A DNA stretch of 64,000 bases from Sebastes aleutianus (GCA_916700875.1 CAKAKS010000031.1:21315380-21379379), one strand, 5' to 3'; positions 1 to 15,110 are shown, counted from the stretch's first letter. The notes: generated from the letters alone by a model not told the origin. Made by a program: numbers and translations.

Positions 1-818
1 TCAATTTAACAATAATGTCAGTTGAAAAGTAGAATTTAGAAGAACATGACTGAAGTTGAACGCCGAGTGCGAGCCCTTTCATTCATTTGAATTGAGCTGT
101 TCCGGCAGCGTAACGGAGAGCCAACACAGGCCCAGCAAAACAACGCAGGGTCGGCCAGCGCAAAAAGTTTAACCTGGCTCAACCTCTGCATTTTGTTGCG
201 ACTAAAAATAGTTGCCTCTGTGATAATTATCTAGAGTTGCACAATCCTGTGTGAGCTTATTATAAACTGTTGTACAGTGGCCTATGATGAACCCTTTAAA
301 GGCATTCGTTTGTTACTCAACTAGACTCACCCTGTGTTACCTTGACTTCTTGAAGAGAACTTCTCACATGCCTCCACAGTCAACGGAGTAGTTTAATTCA
401 ATTAACTAAATTTGAATGAGCAGATTCAGTGTGTTATTGTATTGAGTTAGTCTTGTTTTTATTAAATCAAATTTCTTTAATGATTATAACTCGTCAGTTT
501 CGTCAACATAAATAAAGTGATGACAGATTGGCCAAGTGAAGGCAGATGTTTGTAAGGACTTAATTAATTTACTGTAATAGTGTTTTAGCTGGAATAGATT
601 TTCTGTTATTGTCGTTAAATAAATATAATTTATGGTTCTGATAGATTGCTGTCATACTTCCCATTAACACTCCCTTTGTGTGCGGCAAGCGGGAGAGCAA
701 ACAGTTTTTTGAACGCTGTGAAAATTTTGTTTTTGAAAGGCTAAACACCAACAAATATGGAGTGAAGCTGAATATTTCGTTAGATAAAAAACATGTCGTG
801 AATTTTGGAAATGATTCC

Positions 819-1372
819 ATCTATCTTTATTGGTAAACTGCCAAATTACACCAAAATGTATCGAAAATTACTTTATTATAAACATCATTTAATAATTATA
901 TACTAAAATAGCATATAATGGTTAAAATAGGGCCCTTAGGCTTGAGAAGCGGCTGTGCGCTGCTCTTCATTGGAGATGGAAAACTAATAGAAGACATTTC
1001 TGATCAGGCACAAATCTCACCATTGTGTGACTTATTGTCTACACAAATGTAACCTGGTAGCTAATGTAATGATTCAGGGAATTTTTTAAAAGAAATTTCA
1101 AAGAAGTTACTTTCTAATTATTATCTATTTACCAGCAGACATGGATATAAAGCATATCAATTAACTTTGTATTCTTTTCCTGGAAATGTATTAATTAAAT
1201 TACCAGCTATTGGGAAATAGCGGAACGTAATTATTAAATAATGTTTATAAATAAAATATTGGGGTAATTTGGCAGTAATTCCAAAGAAATTTCTTGCTTG
1301 CTAATTATCACCTTATTACCATGAAATTTGCGGACCTGTAAAATGAAGTGTTACCCATAAAGATAGATAGAT
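819..1372. mobile_element. Inverted-repeat element, diverged copy of the 59.85-60.40 kb family
   Basis: The left end reads ATCTATCTTTATTGGTAA and the right end is its near reverse complement (TTACCCATAAAGATAGATAG). The right arm (about 1250-1356) contains GGGGTAATTTGGCAGTAATT and ACCATGAAATTTGC, shared almost word for word with 23870-23975 and 60295-60392. There is no coding capacity. It is therefore a non-autonomous DNA element, with the transposase family undetermined. Confidence 0.6.
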
Positions 1373-2929
1373 AGAATCACCCATTTTTTGTGTGATTGTA
1401 CCACTGTTTTGTGTCCACAAACTCAAAAAATATATATACTTAATTAAAGGATCATGCTGTACATTCCGGAAAAAAAATATTTTACTATCCTGTGGAGTGA
1501 TTATTCTCGGTGGTTTTAGCCAAATCTTTGCCAGGACACAAGGACGGCTTTACATTCTGTCTGAGTCACACAAACAAAACAAAGCAAAGCATATGCAAAT
1601 ACTAAGACCAGTGTACAACAAGAGAAGACAGCCGCCAAACCTGCTCGACAAAATACTGACTGACGAGGACACTGACAGGACAAACACAACCAGTCTGAAA
1701 TATATATACTGTAACTACATTATGGTGGTGGTATCATTAATATGGACGAGACAACTCTCACCAGATACTGCCTTCCATTCAATTATGACTGAGGATTTCT
1801 AGTAGTGTAATCAACCACAGCTTCTGAATCCTGATGTTTGTTTACATGTGAAGCAGATGCTACAGATGCTACATTGGCACCAGTCTGTGGTCGGTCCACC
1901 ACTTTGGTCCAGACTGAAATATCTCAACAACTACTGGATGGACAATCATCAGGTCAAATGTTGCCTGGCACTGCCTGGTGTGAATTCAGCGTCAGAGAGG
2001 ATGCTGCCGCTTACTAGCTAGTGATATAGTGCTTTTTAGTTATAGTTATTAATTTTATTATTAATCATTGTTCCAAATTGATAGTTTAGTATACTATTCT
2101 AAGAGACTAATTGGCTGTCATGTTCTCTTTGTTAGGACGGTTGGTGCCCCACAAGTTTACTGAATGTAAATTAAGTCATATAATTACACATTTTTTTAGA
2201 TAACCATTTTAATGCGTTTTGAGCTACTGCACCAACATAATTTTGGCGCCCCGTTATATTAATATAAATTGATTTTATTGATATAATGATAATATTTGCC
2301 AATAAATAGACCTGCTCATACCTGCGTCCCTGACAGTCCCTTAGATCTCAAGGAAGAACAGACATACACTGTATGAATACGTTCTGTAATGAATGGGACC
2401 CAACAGTGAGTCTCTGCTCTGACATACAATACAGAAAAGCACTAAAAATGATGCTTTCCCTCTGAGCAGCAGGTGCCTCCTCTCTGTTTCCTTCTTGTGC
2501 CTCCAGGAAAACAAAGAGTCTTCATGTGTAACGTAACACCAGTGAGTGAAGTGCAGACTGCTGCTTACTGGGGATTAGAGGACAAAACAGTGGAAAAGCA
2601 GCTGCAAGATGCAAGGCCAGGAGTAATATAGGCAACAAAGTTGGCCCACACACACTCAAGACAAACACACCCAGGTGAGCACAGGTGAGTGGTGATAATC
2701 TTACCTCATCCATGAGGACAACCAGTGTCAGGTATCAATTAAAAGAAGACACCAAAAAAACATTGACACACTCGCTACACACATGCTATACTGGGAACAC
2801 ACACACCATCCACCCACTCACTCACACACACACACACACATGCACACACACACACACTAAGGAGGTTAATTAAGTCGGGCTTCCTCTGCTCACTACCTTC
2901 AAAGCTGCTCTCAGTTGGATCAGTTTGTA

Positions 2930-3620
2930 GGACTGGGACAATACACGTATCTCCAGATTCGATACTATCACGATACTCGGGTGTCGATTCGATATGTATT
3001 GCGATTTTTAAGTATTGCGATTTGATATTACGATTTATTGCAATTTTTGTTAACTTTTTTAACGAAACAAAAGTTGAATCATATACTTCTAGGGACTTTA
3101 CTTTGGAAAATATCTAAATTAATGCAATAAAAATGTATGATTTTCAGCATGTATATAGTCAGAGATGTCCTGAAGTCAAATATATCAGTCATTGTCTGGA
3201 ATTATTTATTAATTGTTTTTCCAGCAACACAATAATCAAAGAATAAAGAAATTCCCCTCACAATTTAGTGGTATTTTCCAATACATCTTATTTCCATATA
3301 AGTATTTTGTATATTAACACCTTATTTTGAAAACCGGACGTAGTCATACTTCCTCAAAATGCGAGGGTGCAGTCCGTATCCACGTTGACCCTCCGCCGTT
3401 TTCTACTTTCTCGTTTCGGCTCACTGTGGTTTGTTTTGGTTGACGGATACGGAACGGATATGACGTCACATTATTCAGACTACAACAATAAAATCGGTAA
3501 CTTCCCTTTACCTCCACATAGACTCAAATGAAGCAAATGTATTGATTCTGGCATTAAAAAATCAATTTTCAAAATCGTAAAAAAAATCAATCAAATTTTT
3601 CCCACCCGTATCAGTTTGTG
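2930..3620. repeat. Diverged interspersed element with GATTCGATAC motifs
   Basis: The block runs from GGGACAATACACGTATC to TTCCCACCCGTATCAG. It carries degenerate TATTGCGATTT motifs typical of non-autonomous fish DNA elements; a similar motif occurs at 12265-12360. No ORF of note. Family not assigned. Confidence 0.35.
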
Positions 3621-6539
3621 TCACATCCATCTGCGAGCACGACAAACAAATTTGTTTTAAAGGAATAGCTCAACATTTTGGGCCGTACACACCAATATCA
3701 ATCTCATGTCATGTGTGTTAAATACAGAGTAAGAGTCAACATGTGGTTAGCCTAGCTCAGCATAAAGACTGGAAGCGGGGGGAAACAGCTAGCCTGGCTC
3801 TGTCAGATGTTCAAACATACACCTACAAACACCTCTAAATCAATCCCATATAACAAATGCATTAAAAACACATCAGTGAAACTATGCAAACACACCCACC
3901 CACACACACACATTTCCACACACTTACAGCTCTGACCGGCAGCTCCTCAGAAAACACTCTGGTTTGTTTTCGTCTTGTTGTGAGGACACTAATGGCATGG
4001 TTCTCTCTCTCTCTCTCTGAGTGTCTAGTTGTGTTTGTCTGTCTCTCTCTCTCTTTGTGATTATTACTCTGTTCTCAGCCAATCAGGGCCCGCCTGAATG
4101 CACCAATCAGAGGGAGTGCAGCAGGTATGGAGGAGAGAGAGAGAGAGAGAGGTGTGGTGTCTGACAGGTGTGCTTGGTTTCGACATCCCACACACCTTTT
4201 GTTATAACTGACACAGAGGATGGAGGACACACATATATATAACCAACTATACAACCAGCACTCTAACACAGTGCATTCAAACACCTGCCAAAGTCACACA
4301 CACACTTTTATAACACCTGCTGAACAGAGCACTCTCACAGACCTCGCTCTTTTTGAGGCAATAACCATCAGTTCAGTTCAATAAATCTTTATTGCCCCAG
4401 AGAGGCGGGCGCTGGAGTGTGAAGAGGAAGTGATGAAAGGCACGAAATAAGAAGCCCTTTAAAGGCGGAGATCGACTCATCAAACAGCTATGCAGCTCAA
4501 AAGTGGAAACTTCCACCTTCCAACGACTCCAAAGCTGTCTGATTGACTTATTGTGTCTTGTTTATAGTGTTGCGATGTTGGAGGAGTTATTTAGAGTGAA
4601 GTGAAGTTGACTTTATATTCTCACAGACAATGTTAGGTGACTGACAGTGGAAGCACTTCAAGGCTTGGAAGGACACGAAACTCTCCTGCTTAAATCATCA
4701 GAACAAAAGATGAACTACTGTGTTAGAAAATATGTTTCTTTGATAAACATTAAGGCTGTCAAAGTTAACGCAATAATAACGCATTGGACAATTGGACATC
4801 GATTCTGGAGGAAAAGTTCCTAACTTTTTCTAAATTTTTCTAACTTAAATTTATGTCCATTGCTCACTTTATGCTCCTTTGAGAAGCAGCCAAGCAAAAC
4901 GTTTCATAAATAAATAAATAAGTAAATAGTTATAATAGTATGCATATTTATATCAACACAGGCCATTTCAGTAGAGACATTAAATATGACAATAGAATAG
5001 AAATCATTTTTTTTTACTTTTGTAAGCCCTTTGTAGGCGGACGTTTTACTGGCGTCCGGTTGTCGTCTTCAGTCCAAAATGGCAGAAGCGTAGCTCTGCT
5101 GCTGAACGCTGATGTTGCAATGGAACAAACAATTGACTTTCACTTCTTAGCAATATACGTTACTTAGCGGGAGACGGGGCGGGACTTAGCGAAGGGTCAA
5201 CTGCCAGTAAAAGCATCTAATCACAGAGCTTAAAATTAGGTTGTGTGCTCCGCTATCTGTGACGATTGCTGTTATTGTAGAAACCTGATGAAAAAATCTC
5301 TCAGTTTAAACCAGTTCACTTTCAGATTCTGGATCAGTTTGGGATGAATTCAGTGACTTTAGCGACATGTTTTGTTCTCCACTGCAACAACAAAGTGTCC
5401 TGAATTTACCACCTCCCTGACTCACCCCTCTGAGCTGAGGCTCATGGGTATTGCAGTTTTTGACAACATACCATACTGACAGAGAAAACATGACTTCTCA
5501 GAAATAAATCAAACTGATGGTTGTAACATAAACCTCATGGTTATGATTAATTTATTCAGGAGACTTCTCAGTTTCTAAGTTGAGGAACATTTAGGAGATT
5601 ATCAAAGGAAAACAAAAAGAAAAGCAGTAATTTTATCGTATTCATTTCCTGTCCCTGCTACTGTACCTTGACTACGTCTGCTTGTTAGAGACGTCTGGTG
5701 TGTGCTACAGCCGTCAGTTGACACACATATTGTGTGTAAAAACTGCTTTTTCTGCTCAAATTAAGCTTGTATTTGTCTGCTTGGATTTGAAAACTCAGCA
5801 AGACGCTATAGTCCAAAGGTGAACGTGGCTCAGGTATGCAGAGTTTGACCTGCTGCACAGTCCACTGCACATGGCCACAACATGCAAATCAAGGTCCACC
5901 TCCGAGTCTGCCTCAGTACAAGCCCAGTAGAACAGAATAGAATACACATATTCAATAATTAAACTACCATCTACTTTTATAAAAACAGACCTGAGAGCAG
6001 TCGACTTATCGTGGTTCCCCATCAGGAAGCCGATCAGATCGACATGCACCGCTGCTCTCTGCTCGTCCGGAGGAGAAATTCTCACGCCTTCCCTCATCGC
6101 CACACCTTCCCAGAATGCCATGTGTGCTTCTACACCTGTCCTGCGGTGTGTGTGTGTGTGTGTGTTTGTGTCTGAAGTCTAAAGTCCTGTATTGTGTCAT
6201 GCCTCTCATGCGTCTTCCAGTAAATAAAAGCTGCAGTAGCAACAGCAGCCTTGCAAAGCAGTCACACCCCAAACCCAAATACATACCTGGCTTTGTACCT
6301 GGCTTAGCATCAACCTGAATATTAAAAGAGATGCTACGTGCAGACAAGCTTGAGAAATGGAGCAAATGCATCCCCATTATTCAATGAGGGGGAGCAAAGT
6401 TATAGTGTTGCTATACCCCACTTTTTGTATTTTTAAAAATAAACTTATTATCATACAGTCCCCGCAATTATATATTATATTTAAGCCGTCTATATCAATG
6501 ATCATGTTACTATTTTCAGCAACTGACAAAAACAAGACA

Positions 6540-6810
6540 AATAAATAAAAAATAAATGCAAAAATAAACGAATAAATGCAAAATTAATAAAAAAATAAAT
6601 ACATAAATAATTAAAATAATGGGATTAATACAAAGATAAATAAATAAAGAAGCAAATTAAAACAGAAATATCAATTTATGTCACACTGACATATGTCATT
6701 AATCAATTAATGGCTACAATTATATTTAATTTTGCTGCATTTAATGACATATTTATTAATTTATCGCATCACTTATTTGAGTAATTTATTTATTTATTCA
6801 TTTATTTTTT
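6540..6810. repeat. A/T-rich low-complexity sequence
   Basis: Runs of AAATAAATAAA on the left are answered by TTTATTTATTTATTC on the right, giving a weak inverted-repeat character. No gene signal. Confidence 0.5.
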
Positions 6811-8539
6811 ATTTTGCAGGTTCCGTCCTCCATAGTACATGTCATGCCGTGAACTTTGTAAAACAAAGCTTACTTCAGGTAAAGCTGTCACCGGTATGTC
6901 TCCCTTGGGTGCCAGGATCAAATATCAACAAACACGTTCAAATAAATCTTTATGAGAACGAATGGCAGCGACTGGATCTGAAGATTTCGGATTACAATCA
7001 TGCACTGTGTGATTTTATCCGCCGTTTGTCACCGGCACCAACTGGAACAGACTCGGTCCAACTTGGTCCGATCAGCGTCACGCCCAAATCTCATTCATAA
7101 TCAGCTGAACATATGTCATAATGTGTGTGACAAGGAACGAGCTAGTTAACTTGCTAGCTTAGTTGAGGTTAACTGAGCAGATGGAGCTGTAGTTCAGCGT
7201 TTTAGAATACAAGATAAGTCACTAACAGTCTCACAGCTACTAGATAAAGACAAAGAACGTTAGTGGATTGACCAGATATACAACATGCTGCTCTTTGTTT
7301 ACAACCTCACTGGCGTGTGAAGAAAGACGTGGATTTTTATTGAGTACCTTGAATACTAAGAGCTCACTTTCACTCTCTAATTAACTACATACTGCATGTA
7401 ATAATCAGTAATGGCAGGGCTGGTAATGAATGACAGATAATAGGAAGTGAACAGTGTTTGCCTGCCTGTTCGGGTGTGTTTATTCCAGACAACCAGCTCT
7501 GATTTGGACTATGAACCAGGATGTACAGCAGAATCTTGACCAGTTACAGATTACACTGGCTGACTGGAAAGAAGGAACGAAGGAAGAAAGGAACTTCTTA
7601 AACTGTCATTCATATTAGTCATCCATACGGGCTCTTTCTACAAAGATACGGTTCTTATTCAACATTAGCATAAAGGTGCTTGAAGCCTAACAAAAGCTGA
7701 TTGCAATTCTAGTGTTTGAGTATTCCTACTTGATTAACAAATATAATGATTATACTTTTGATATTAATTTGAGTGACCTATAGAGTACAAATATCATATG
7801 CTGGTTTAAAAAATTTGCTGTAATTGTCTGTCATTGTTTATGACATTTTATAAAATGGTTAACTCAAATCAATCATCACCTTTAAGGTTATGGAGAAGTG
7901 GATTGAGCAGATTGACCATCTCCAGAAACAAAATCCACCTGTTGAACGACATGCAGCGCAACAGAGGTTCCACTATGTTTCCCAGTAGAAATACACCAAC
8001 AACTGATGCCGGTCTTGACACCAGAGAGATTATGGCCTTAAGTGGATTGGCAACCCAAACTCGGGGACCAGATAAAGTGGAGCCACATCCTCGCCACGTC
8101 AAGCAACACACCTCCACCAAACAAAAAAAGGCAAGTCTAGTACAAGCAGTTATCAAAGTCATCCTATTGACGCTGGACAGTTCCTCAGAGGTTGCACAAT
8201 AAATGACAACATACAATAATGTAAATATAGAGCAAAATAATGAAATCAATATAACGCTAGTCTGTGATGAAAAACTAAATATATACAGTATAGCTGCTAG
8301 TGCACGTTCCATAGCAACCGCCTCGGTATGTGCAGGCAACCAGCCAGGGAGGGCCTATTCTATTGTGAGCATTATTATTTATTTATTCATAAACTAGAAT
8401 TACCGCCTCACAATTGTATGCCTCCGCCAACCAGTCAAGTTACAGTTTACATCCATGTCTGTCCAAAGTTTGTGTGAAATTGTCATAATTATTAGGATAT
8501 GAATTCTTGTGTTACCGCCAAAAACTAGTTTTGTGAGGT

Positions 8540-8950
8540 CGCAAAAACCTTGGCCTTGGTCAGTTCATCCTTGAATCCAGGTGGACGTTTGTGCCAAATT
8601 TGAACAAATTCACTCAAGCTGATCCTGAGATATCATGAGAATGGGACGGACGTGATGTCACAGTAACCTTTGACCACCAAAACCTAATCAGTTTATCCTC
8701 GAGTCCAGGTGGACGTTTGTGCCAAATTTGAAGAAATTAGCTCAAGGTGTTGCGAGATATCGCTTTCACAAGAATGGGACGGACGTAAGGTCAGAGTGAC
8801 CGTTGCCCACCGAAATGTAATCAGTTGATTTTTGAGTCCAAGTGGACGTTTGTGCCAAATTTGAAGAAATTAGAGGAAGGCGTTCCTGAGATATCACGAG
8901 AATGGGAAGGCAATAAGGACACAGTGACCTTAACCTTTAACCTTTGACTA
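8540..8950. repeat. Three-copy tandem repeat of about 130 bp
   Basis: The anchor GTGGACGTTTGTGCCAAATT recurs at about 8581, 8709 and 8842. Each copy is followed by GAGATATC and AGAATGGGA(C/A)GG. Spacing of 128 and 133 bases gives a period near 130. The copies have diverged by scattered substitutions. Confidence 0.8.
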
Positions 8951-9449
8951 GGGCTGTCCCGAATACCTTTTTTTTGGGCTTCAAAGCTTCGGTGAAAAAT
9001 ATTCAAAGGTATTCAAAGCTTCTAGTAGTGTAATTGAAGTAGTGAAAGTAGCTTCCACTACTCTACACACACTCACCCCTACACACAACAAACGAAAATC
9101 TAAAATAGGTGTTTCCCCTTGTTGCTAAGTTTCCTGCTCGTCATTACCCATCAACCAGAGAGTTTTCCCCGTCAACCTTTCTTTCTCTCTCACTCACTCA
9201 CTCGAGTTCTGTTACCCGACTTCAGCCCGATGAGGTTAATAGAAATAGCCAAACTAACCAAGCGAGCTAAAGGTCAATATTGGATTAAATAAAAGAAAAA
9301 TATGGCTTTGGATTTCAGGTTTGGGTCTCAAATTTGACAGCACCAGTCTGATTCACTTGAGTCGTATCTTATAGAAACGCTGATGCTGGGTTTGGGTCTC
9401 AGTTTGAGGCCCGTTCAGAAGTCACAACACATTCACAAAGAGTCTGTAC

Positions 9450-12400
9450 CTGCGGATGGTGAGCTGCAGAGTCTTGTAGGATCCTTTGACCAGAGCGATG
9501 GCCTCCTGTCTGTATCCCGTCAGCTCCACGTCGTTGATGATGATGATCTCATCCCCCACCAGCAGCGGCTGCTCCAAACGGTCGGCCTTACCGCCCTCCT
9601 CTACCTGCACACACGCAAACACACAAACACCTAAGGTCAGTTACTGAGAAAATGGCGAAGCGAAAATGTGCACTGCAGAGGTCAATGATTTTGTGGAAGC
9701 AATTTGCATGTATTTAGCTAATGATTTAGCTCAGCTCATTATGCAGTCAAGTCCTGAGCTCAGAAAAGAAATAATGGAGTGACCTCAGAGGTCTGTTGGG
9801 TTCATACTGCAGTCCTCCCTCGCCTGCAGTCTTTGTGCTAAGCTAGGCTAAACACATCCTGGACATATCTCTGTACTGGAAACACAGTGATGAAACTTGT
9901 TGAGTCACACTTGCTGTGGCCAGCCGTTATCAGGGTTTCTATTGTTCTGGTAGGTAGGACACACTTGTGGTGTGTGCATGTGCGTGTTAGAGTTGGGAAA
10001 AGTAGGAGATGTTGGCCGTTTGCCTGGTGGCTTTGTCATTCTCGCATCCTGTTTGTCTCTATTGTTCATTACAAAGTTTTAATTAGCTATCAGTGTCATT
10101 TCAACCTGCAGCAAACATTTAGACATCATTGTTGTTGTCTAAAGTGATGATGATTCAACAGACACACACAGACATACTGTATATATCAGCATGACCCCTC
10201 TCATTATCAGCACTGCCAATGATGCCTCTTAGCAGCCTGACAGTGTGTGCACAACATCAGAACGTACGTCTGGGTCTGTGTGTTTATTACTGCGTGCATG
10301 TGTTTTGTCCTCTTTAAGGTCACATTGTCTCGTGGTCTTGTCTCTGTGAGATAAGCTCAATCAAACGGTGAGTTGGTCGTCAAAACGTCCCTGCACAAAC
10401 ATCACCAGCTCAGACTGGATTCCTGGACGGATGAATTCATTGTGAAATAAAAACATGTTTTCTGCTGTGATTCTCATTTACTGCCCACCCAGTGAAGTCA
10501 AACAGTTCAGCTGAGAATAAAACTCTGACTGTGACTTGATGCATGAGAGACTTGATCACATTTTCTTTTCTTTTTACCTCCTTCCCTCAAGAGGCTTTGC
10601 TTTCTGCCAGGTCACCATTGTAAATAAGAATTTGTCCTTAATTGACTTGCCTGGTTAAATAATGTCTAAATCAAAAAAAGCACTAAGCAACAGATTAGCA
10701 CAATAACAGAGGTAGACTAAAATACTAAAATGACAGAAACCATCTTTGGGAAACATGTATTTGATGTGTACTTTGACGGTTTAGTTTGGCCCATGTCCCA
10801 TCTGCTAACATGGAGGAGGCGGGCTTTATGACCTATACTGCAGCCAACCACCAGGTGGGCGATGGAGATACAAATTTACGCTAAATTTTGGTGAGGAAAA
10901 ACTGGCATGGCCATTTTCAAAGTGGTCTCTTGACCTCTGACCTCAAGATATGTGAATGAAAATGGGTTTTATGGGTACCCACGAGTCTCCCCTTTACAGA
11001 CATGCCCACTTTATGATAATCACATGCAGTTTGGGGCAAAAACCATGCAGTGTTTTTCATGCAGTATAAATGTGTTATTTTTACCTATTCTAAAATGGTT
11101 TATTTTTGGTGTGTCTTTATACTATGACAGTTTTCCTAAAATTAAATTTTAAAAATCGCAATATATCGCCATATATTGAAACGTAACCCCTGTATCATGA
11201 TACGTATCGCATCACCAGATTCTTGCCAATACACAGCCCTATTGTCCACCCTGTCTTTGCCCAAATTAAGATTTTCTGACAACTAACTGACAAAGGTTGA
11301 ATCTGAATCAGGAACCTGTAGATAACTCCACAGGTCAAAGGTCAGGTTCACCCTGAGGGCTAGAAATATTGCACCAAAAAGTGCCTTTATTTAATAGTTG
11401 TTTTCACATACTTTCCTTTGATTGACAGCACTGTCCTGAAACAATAAACCCCACCCATCTGGGACTCTTTGAATGTTAAAACAACTGCCAGGAATTTCTC
11501 ACAGGGTGTGTCTGACCCTCTTCGGTATTACAACATGTGTTGCTTTTCAACAAAAGCATGATGTGTTTGGGCCCACACACTGTAGCTCCAACATTTGAAG
11601 GGTCCTCAAACAAGGTTTACGCTCATATACAGTATGTGCTGAGTGACTTTAATCACCTATGTACGGTGGCCCTGAGGGGGCAAATCACGACAACATTACA
11701 GAAAACCCATCAACAAATGGGGGGATCGGTGTGAGGCCCGGGCCCCTGACAAACCAAGACGGGTTTTCCAAATAATCTATGACATGTGTGCCGGAGTAAC
11801 ACAAATGTGAGATGTGTGTAATGAGCTGTGTGAGCTGATATAAAGGAAATGAAACATCCTCTCTGAAAGAAAACCAGCATGTTAAAATGTAAACCATTGC
11901 TCACCTCTGTAGAGCAGTGCACATGCCTGCACTGTTTGCCTTTTTCAGGAGTAAATATACCCAAATAAGGCTCGCAGAATCACTCGGTAACTCGGTGAGA
12001 GTGAGTGTGTGTGTGTGTGTGTGTGTCACTGACTTTGGTATTCCAGCTGAAATTCATTATCCTGCAGACGGAGATATCCAAACAGAGCGGCTCAGCCTGT
12101 TCATACCGTGACTGAAACAACATACCTCCTCTAATCAATAAAGACTGTGTGATTTGGGGAAAATATCCTCAGACAGCAGTGGGGGGGCTACGCCAAGAAA
12201 AAAGAACTGAATTAATATTGAATAGCGAAGTTCCTTGGTGTGGATGTGAGTTACAGTATGTGCAGTAGGGGTGGGCGGATCGATGTGAAAATATCGATAC
12301 AACCAATACCTACGTCTCGTTTTGAAGATTGATTCTGGCATTAATAGGATCGATACAAAAAAAGGGATCAGTTTTTCTCTTCTACACCCATTTGTATTTA

Positions 12401-13529
12401 TGTATATACTGTATTTGTTTGCTTCTCACTGCTGTTGTGATGTTGTTAAAATAAAATCAGCCAAAAATGGTTGCAAAAATTCCACAAAACTTTCAACTTC
12501 TTTACGTTTATAAGAAGAACATGTAAAGTTACAAGCTGAAAGTGGATGCAAAAATGTAATGCAATGCAAAAAAAAAATCTTTTTTTGGATGCAATCCAAA
12601 ATAAATTTATACAAATGTATGAAGTGATCAAGTGGCCGCCTCTCTATCTCATATTGGTTGCTTGTTTTGGGATTTTTTTTGGGGGGGAGAGTTGTTTCTT
12701 TTGGGCTTGTTTCTATAGACCTGGTTGCTTGTTTCTCTCGTGAGATCTGGCAACACTGGCTGAGATAACCCTGATGACATCACTATGACCTATCATCAAT
12801 GTTATTTACTCAGACCTGACAAAACTCCCTTCACAGCCAGAGAAACAGAACACATATAGTACTAAATTTACTGGATTCTTGCTATGTCACAAAGATTACA
12901 CAAGAATCGCGGGATCATATATCACGCGAAAATCCATCTCGTCAGGCTTCAAGTAAAGCGTTTGTGTCCGGCAAGCCAGATCACAGACCAGTGCCAGTTT
13001 GGTGCCAGTCATGAGACCTTCAGATTAAGACTAATTAAAACTGTTTAACGTGAGCTGAACAGCCTGGATTAACAGAAATCTTCACTGTGACCTCTGACCC
13101 CCAACTCAGAACCACAAGAAATGTACTGCACCGATGATAAACAAGGTGAGGGGGGGTTACACTGCTCTAGAAGAGGAAGAAGAGGAGATTCAGTGTGGAC
13201 GGAGAGCCGGAGAGGACGTTTTCAGATTTAGTGTGAGCAGAGAGAAAGACAGACAACACACAGAGAGACATTAGATGGAGACAAACGGAGACTGAAAGGG
13301 AGAGGAAGTAAAAAGAAAGTGAAGACATACTGAGAAAAACAAAGAGGCTGAAAGACAGACGGTCAGTCATCAGGCAGATGTTGGGTCAAACACGGAGAAC
13401 GGTGCGAACACTGATCTAATTACAGTACAAAATAAAAGCATGAGTGTGTTCAAAAGCACCCAGGGAAACACATAATTCACATTCTTGTCCTATTTAACAG
13501 CAGTTTGGCCCTCGTCCCAGAATGACCTC

Positions 13530-13586
<57 letters not shown>

Positions 13587-14926
13587 ACACACAGACACAC
13601 ACACTCACCAGCCTGCTGATTTGCATTTTAATAAAATGAGGCCACCGTGGCTGTAAGGACAGAAGGGGAATCATTAGGGATCCCTTTCCTTGTTACAGTA
13701 GCTGTACTCAGCTAAATAAGATAGCATGACAAATCAGTACAATACTATAGACTATCATACTCACTGTACCACCAACTACAATCATATCTAAGGCCAGGGC
13801 TAATTGTTTTTAAATCCAAATCACACTTTGAAAGTGCCATATTTTAATTAGGCTATAACTCACATTATCAGTGATGCCTTATTAAGCTGAAGGAGGTGAA
13901 ATAAATATTCAGCAACCATCAATTTTGCTAAAATAACAACTTTTTTCTCAGGTTAATGTCAATTTGGTGAGTTTGTCAGCTACAAAATTAAACTATGCAT
14001 GCGTCAAAATCTGTATTTCTATTGAATAATGTTTACCCATGTGCTTCCCTTCGGTCTTAAGGTTAGGTTATGCATAACCTAAATTGCCTGAATACCCATT
14101 TTAATCCCAATCTTAATATTGACCAAGTCACTAGTGTGAATCAGGATATCTTGGTCTCTGCTGCTTAATTTTTTTACTTTATTTTTCTTTTGTCTTAACT
14201 TTTGTATTTTTCAACTTAAACCCTATTTTCCCATGTTCTTGTGTCTAAGTGACCAATGGGATTAAACACTTTTTGAAATTGGTCCAGTATTGAGGGAGAA
14301 TGCTGTAGCAACCAGCCGCTAAACGAGCTGTAATGTCATCATTTGGGGGCAACCTGATACCGTCCATATACGTTATGCATAACCTAACCTAAGACCCAGT
14401 GGTTATAGGTGTTGCAGAGATGACTGGCTGCGGTTACAGATCATACTTGGTGCAGTTTAAGGTACGGGGAAATTATGTTATTTGTTGCATTATGGGAACT
14501 GTAGGTTCCACTGTTTTTAGAGCTTGACCCATAACTAAAATCAGGATATCTCTTCCTCTGTTGCTTTGATTTTGATTTTGATTATTATTTTTGAAGGTTT
14601 TATGTTTAAAGGTACTTTAGGTAACAATTTGCATGCATTAATTGCTTTGTATTTCCGATTGTTTGTTGCATATAACAGCCTGTGGACGGATTTAAAGGGC
14701 TCGGGATGATTTACTTAACTGCCACCGGTGTCATTGATAACAAGGATTTATTTTCTGAAAGTTACATATAGTACCTTTAAATGTCTCTTGTGAGGCACCC
14801 ATCTATAAGGAAGGAGGTCATATTGCTGGAGTAGCCTACCTTTAAATTGCAATCTCAAAATAATGGTCAAAGGACCATTATGTCACTAATGATAGATAGA
14901 TATAGATAGATACATAGATAGACAGT

Positions 14927-14971
<45 letters not shown>

Positions 14972-15042
14972 CAGTATAGATAGATAGATAGATATAGATA
15001 CAAGATAGACAGTATAGATAGATAGATAGATAGATAGACAGT

Positions 15043-15110
<68 letters not shown>

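Larger units (their letters stand above)
1..9449. other. Probable Shroom intron 2 / downstream sequence without recognisable exons
   Basis: No further Shroom exon was found between the left edge and exon 2. The stretch holds a TIR element (about 819-1372), a CA run (2822-2860), a diverged element with GATTCGATAC-type motifs (about 2930-3620), the left end of a GGCTGTCAA-type element (about 4752), A/T-rich low-complexity sequence (6540-6810), a three-copy tandem repeat (8540-8950) and the start of an AGGGCTGTCCCGAATAC-type repeat (8949). Open reading frames here are short and match nothing I recognise. Confidence 0.5.

Noticed and set aside
5795..6377. Minus-strand frames of 108 and 123 codons as possible Shroom exon 3
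   Set aside because: No Shroom motif, no matching splice phase, and one frame runs through a CA/TG array.
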